A stretch of DNA of 64,000 nucleotides, taken from a bacterium (GTDB taxonomy: Bacteria; Armatimonadota; Fimbriimonadia; Fimbriimonadales; Fimbriimonadaceae). The translations under genes and the position numbers were made by a program. Shown one piece after another: positions 63,765 through 64,000 of the stretch. Each line of letters starts with the position of its first letter. The first letter of the stretch is position 1. The stretch covers positions 1 to 64,000 of the forward strand of contig PNMZ01000008.1 of NCBI GenBank assembly GCA_013823945.1, written 5' to 3'. The notes beneath the pieces are model-generated. The model saw only the letters and a list, made by a program, of their open reading frames with translations, did no database searches and was not told the DNA's origin.

Positions 63765-63804
63765 GCCCCCCTCCCCTGGATGGGGAGGGGAAGGGGTGGG
63801 GAGA
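63765..63804 (+). repeat. G-rich intergenic repeat, type 1, copy G
   Basis: CCCCCCTCCCC, TGGAT, then four G4 runs at 63782-63801 (loops A, AA, T), nearly identical to copies B and E. Lies between two + genes. Confidence 0.85.
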
Positions 63805-63880
63805 TTGTGAAATATCTAAGTGCCTAGTACGAAGCAATTTTTTTGAACCCAATTTTGATTTCGATAAGTACACTAACGCC

Positions 63881-64000
63881 ATGCCCGCGGGATTCATCTC
63901 TCACTCAATCGAAGGCAACGACTTCGTGATCTACACACCTCGAAAAATTGAATCCCCTGCCCCTGCCATCCTCTTTCTCCACGGACGTGGCGAATCCGGC
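63881..64000 (+). CDS. Alpha/beta hydrolase, 3' end outside the window
   Basis: Forty codons are visible from the ATG. They encode a short lead, YTPRKIESP, then PAILFLHGRGESG, the oxyanion-side HG turn of alpha/beta hydrolases of the esterase or dienelactone-hydrolase kind. The catalytic residues lie beyond the window. No signal peptide is evident. Confidence 0.75.
   Translation, partial: MPAGFISHSIEGNDFVIYTPRKIESPAPAILFLHGRGESG

Noticed and set aside
1-64000. CRISPR arrays, insertion sequences, prophage, rRNA, toxin-antitoxin or restriction genes
   Set aside because: No repeat-spacer pattern, transposase, integrase, phage or defence motif was seen.

Overview
The window reads as chromosomal DNA from a diderm, Gram-negative-type bacterium. 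Apolipoprotein N-acyltransferase, a heptose kinase, lipobox lipoproteins, two PEP-CTERM proteins, an H-X9-DG type pseudopilin and many large secreted proteins of unknown function fit the Armatimonadota (Fimbriimonadia-like); this assignment is inferred from gene content and not proven. No phage, insertion sequence, CRISPR array or rRNA was seen. Almost the whole + strand is C-rich and G-poor in both + and - genes, so the window appears to lie inside one replichore.

Layout: 1-910 rnhB end and yraN. 915-3921 (-) SRPBCC, lipB and a membrane cyclase-like protein. 3973-8840 (-) a Lys/Ala-rich basic protein, heptose kinase, TPR lipoprotein and pyrC-pyrB-pyrR. 8964-10565 a small protein and an alpha-L-fucosidase. 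10640 tRNA-Ser. 10913-11530 ArsR-like regulator. 11531-15998 (-) lnt, histidine phosphatase, a Clp1-like protein and a Ycf46-like AAA ATPase. 16074-18855 a SARP/BTAD-like regulator divergent from a PEP-CTERM gene, with a tandem 11-bp repeat between them. 18914-20718 (-) enolase-superfamily epimerase and a secreted protein. 20834-24227 a compact + cluster of Cys-rich protein, pseudopilin, DJ-1/PfpI protein and two thioredoxin-fold proteins. 24274-28291 secreted proteins and an AIM24-like protein among G-rich repeats. 28365 MATE exporter. 30091-33298 (-) GDP-fucose synthesis (gmd, fcl) plus a glycosyltransferase. 33467-35367 (-) aspartokinase with a separate double-ACT protein. 35446-37621 aldo/keto reductase and M20 amidohydrolase. 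37859-40384 NHL-type lipoprotein. 40503-43936 GHL10 protein, NlpC/P60-like protein, PhoD. 43994 PEP-CTERM LamG-like protein. 44959-47744 membrane protein, PII-like protein, TPR protein. 47837 tRNA-Pro. 47993-51033 three genes for polyprenylphosphoryl-arabinose (UbiA type DPPR synthase, DprE2, DprE1). 51199-53833 pyruvate kinase, PilZ-like and YbjN-like proteins. 53859-58206 DUF4434-like, a small protein, deoB, FtsB/DivIC-like and comM. 58252-64000 a secreted unknown, ThuA-like, PhoA, DUF4127-like, and the start of an alpha/beta hydrolase.

The most notable points are: a dispersed intergenic repeat whose + strand can form a four-tetrad G-quadruplex; a complete-looking DprE1/DprE2/UbiA set outside the Actinobacteria whose DprE1 has Ala where the drug-target Cys should be; a Clp1/Grc3-like protein without a P-loop lysine, in the same reading frame as the AAA ATPase before it; a free-standing aspartokinase regulatory-like subunit; a PII-like protein lacking the usual Tyr51/Gln39 and paired with a membrane protein; a SARP-like operator; and a secreted redox cluster whose two thioredoxin-fold members share a C-terminal Ser-Gly-Cys tail.
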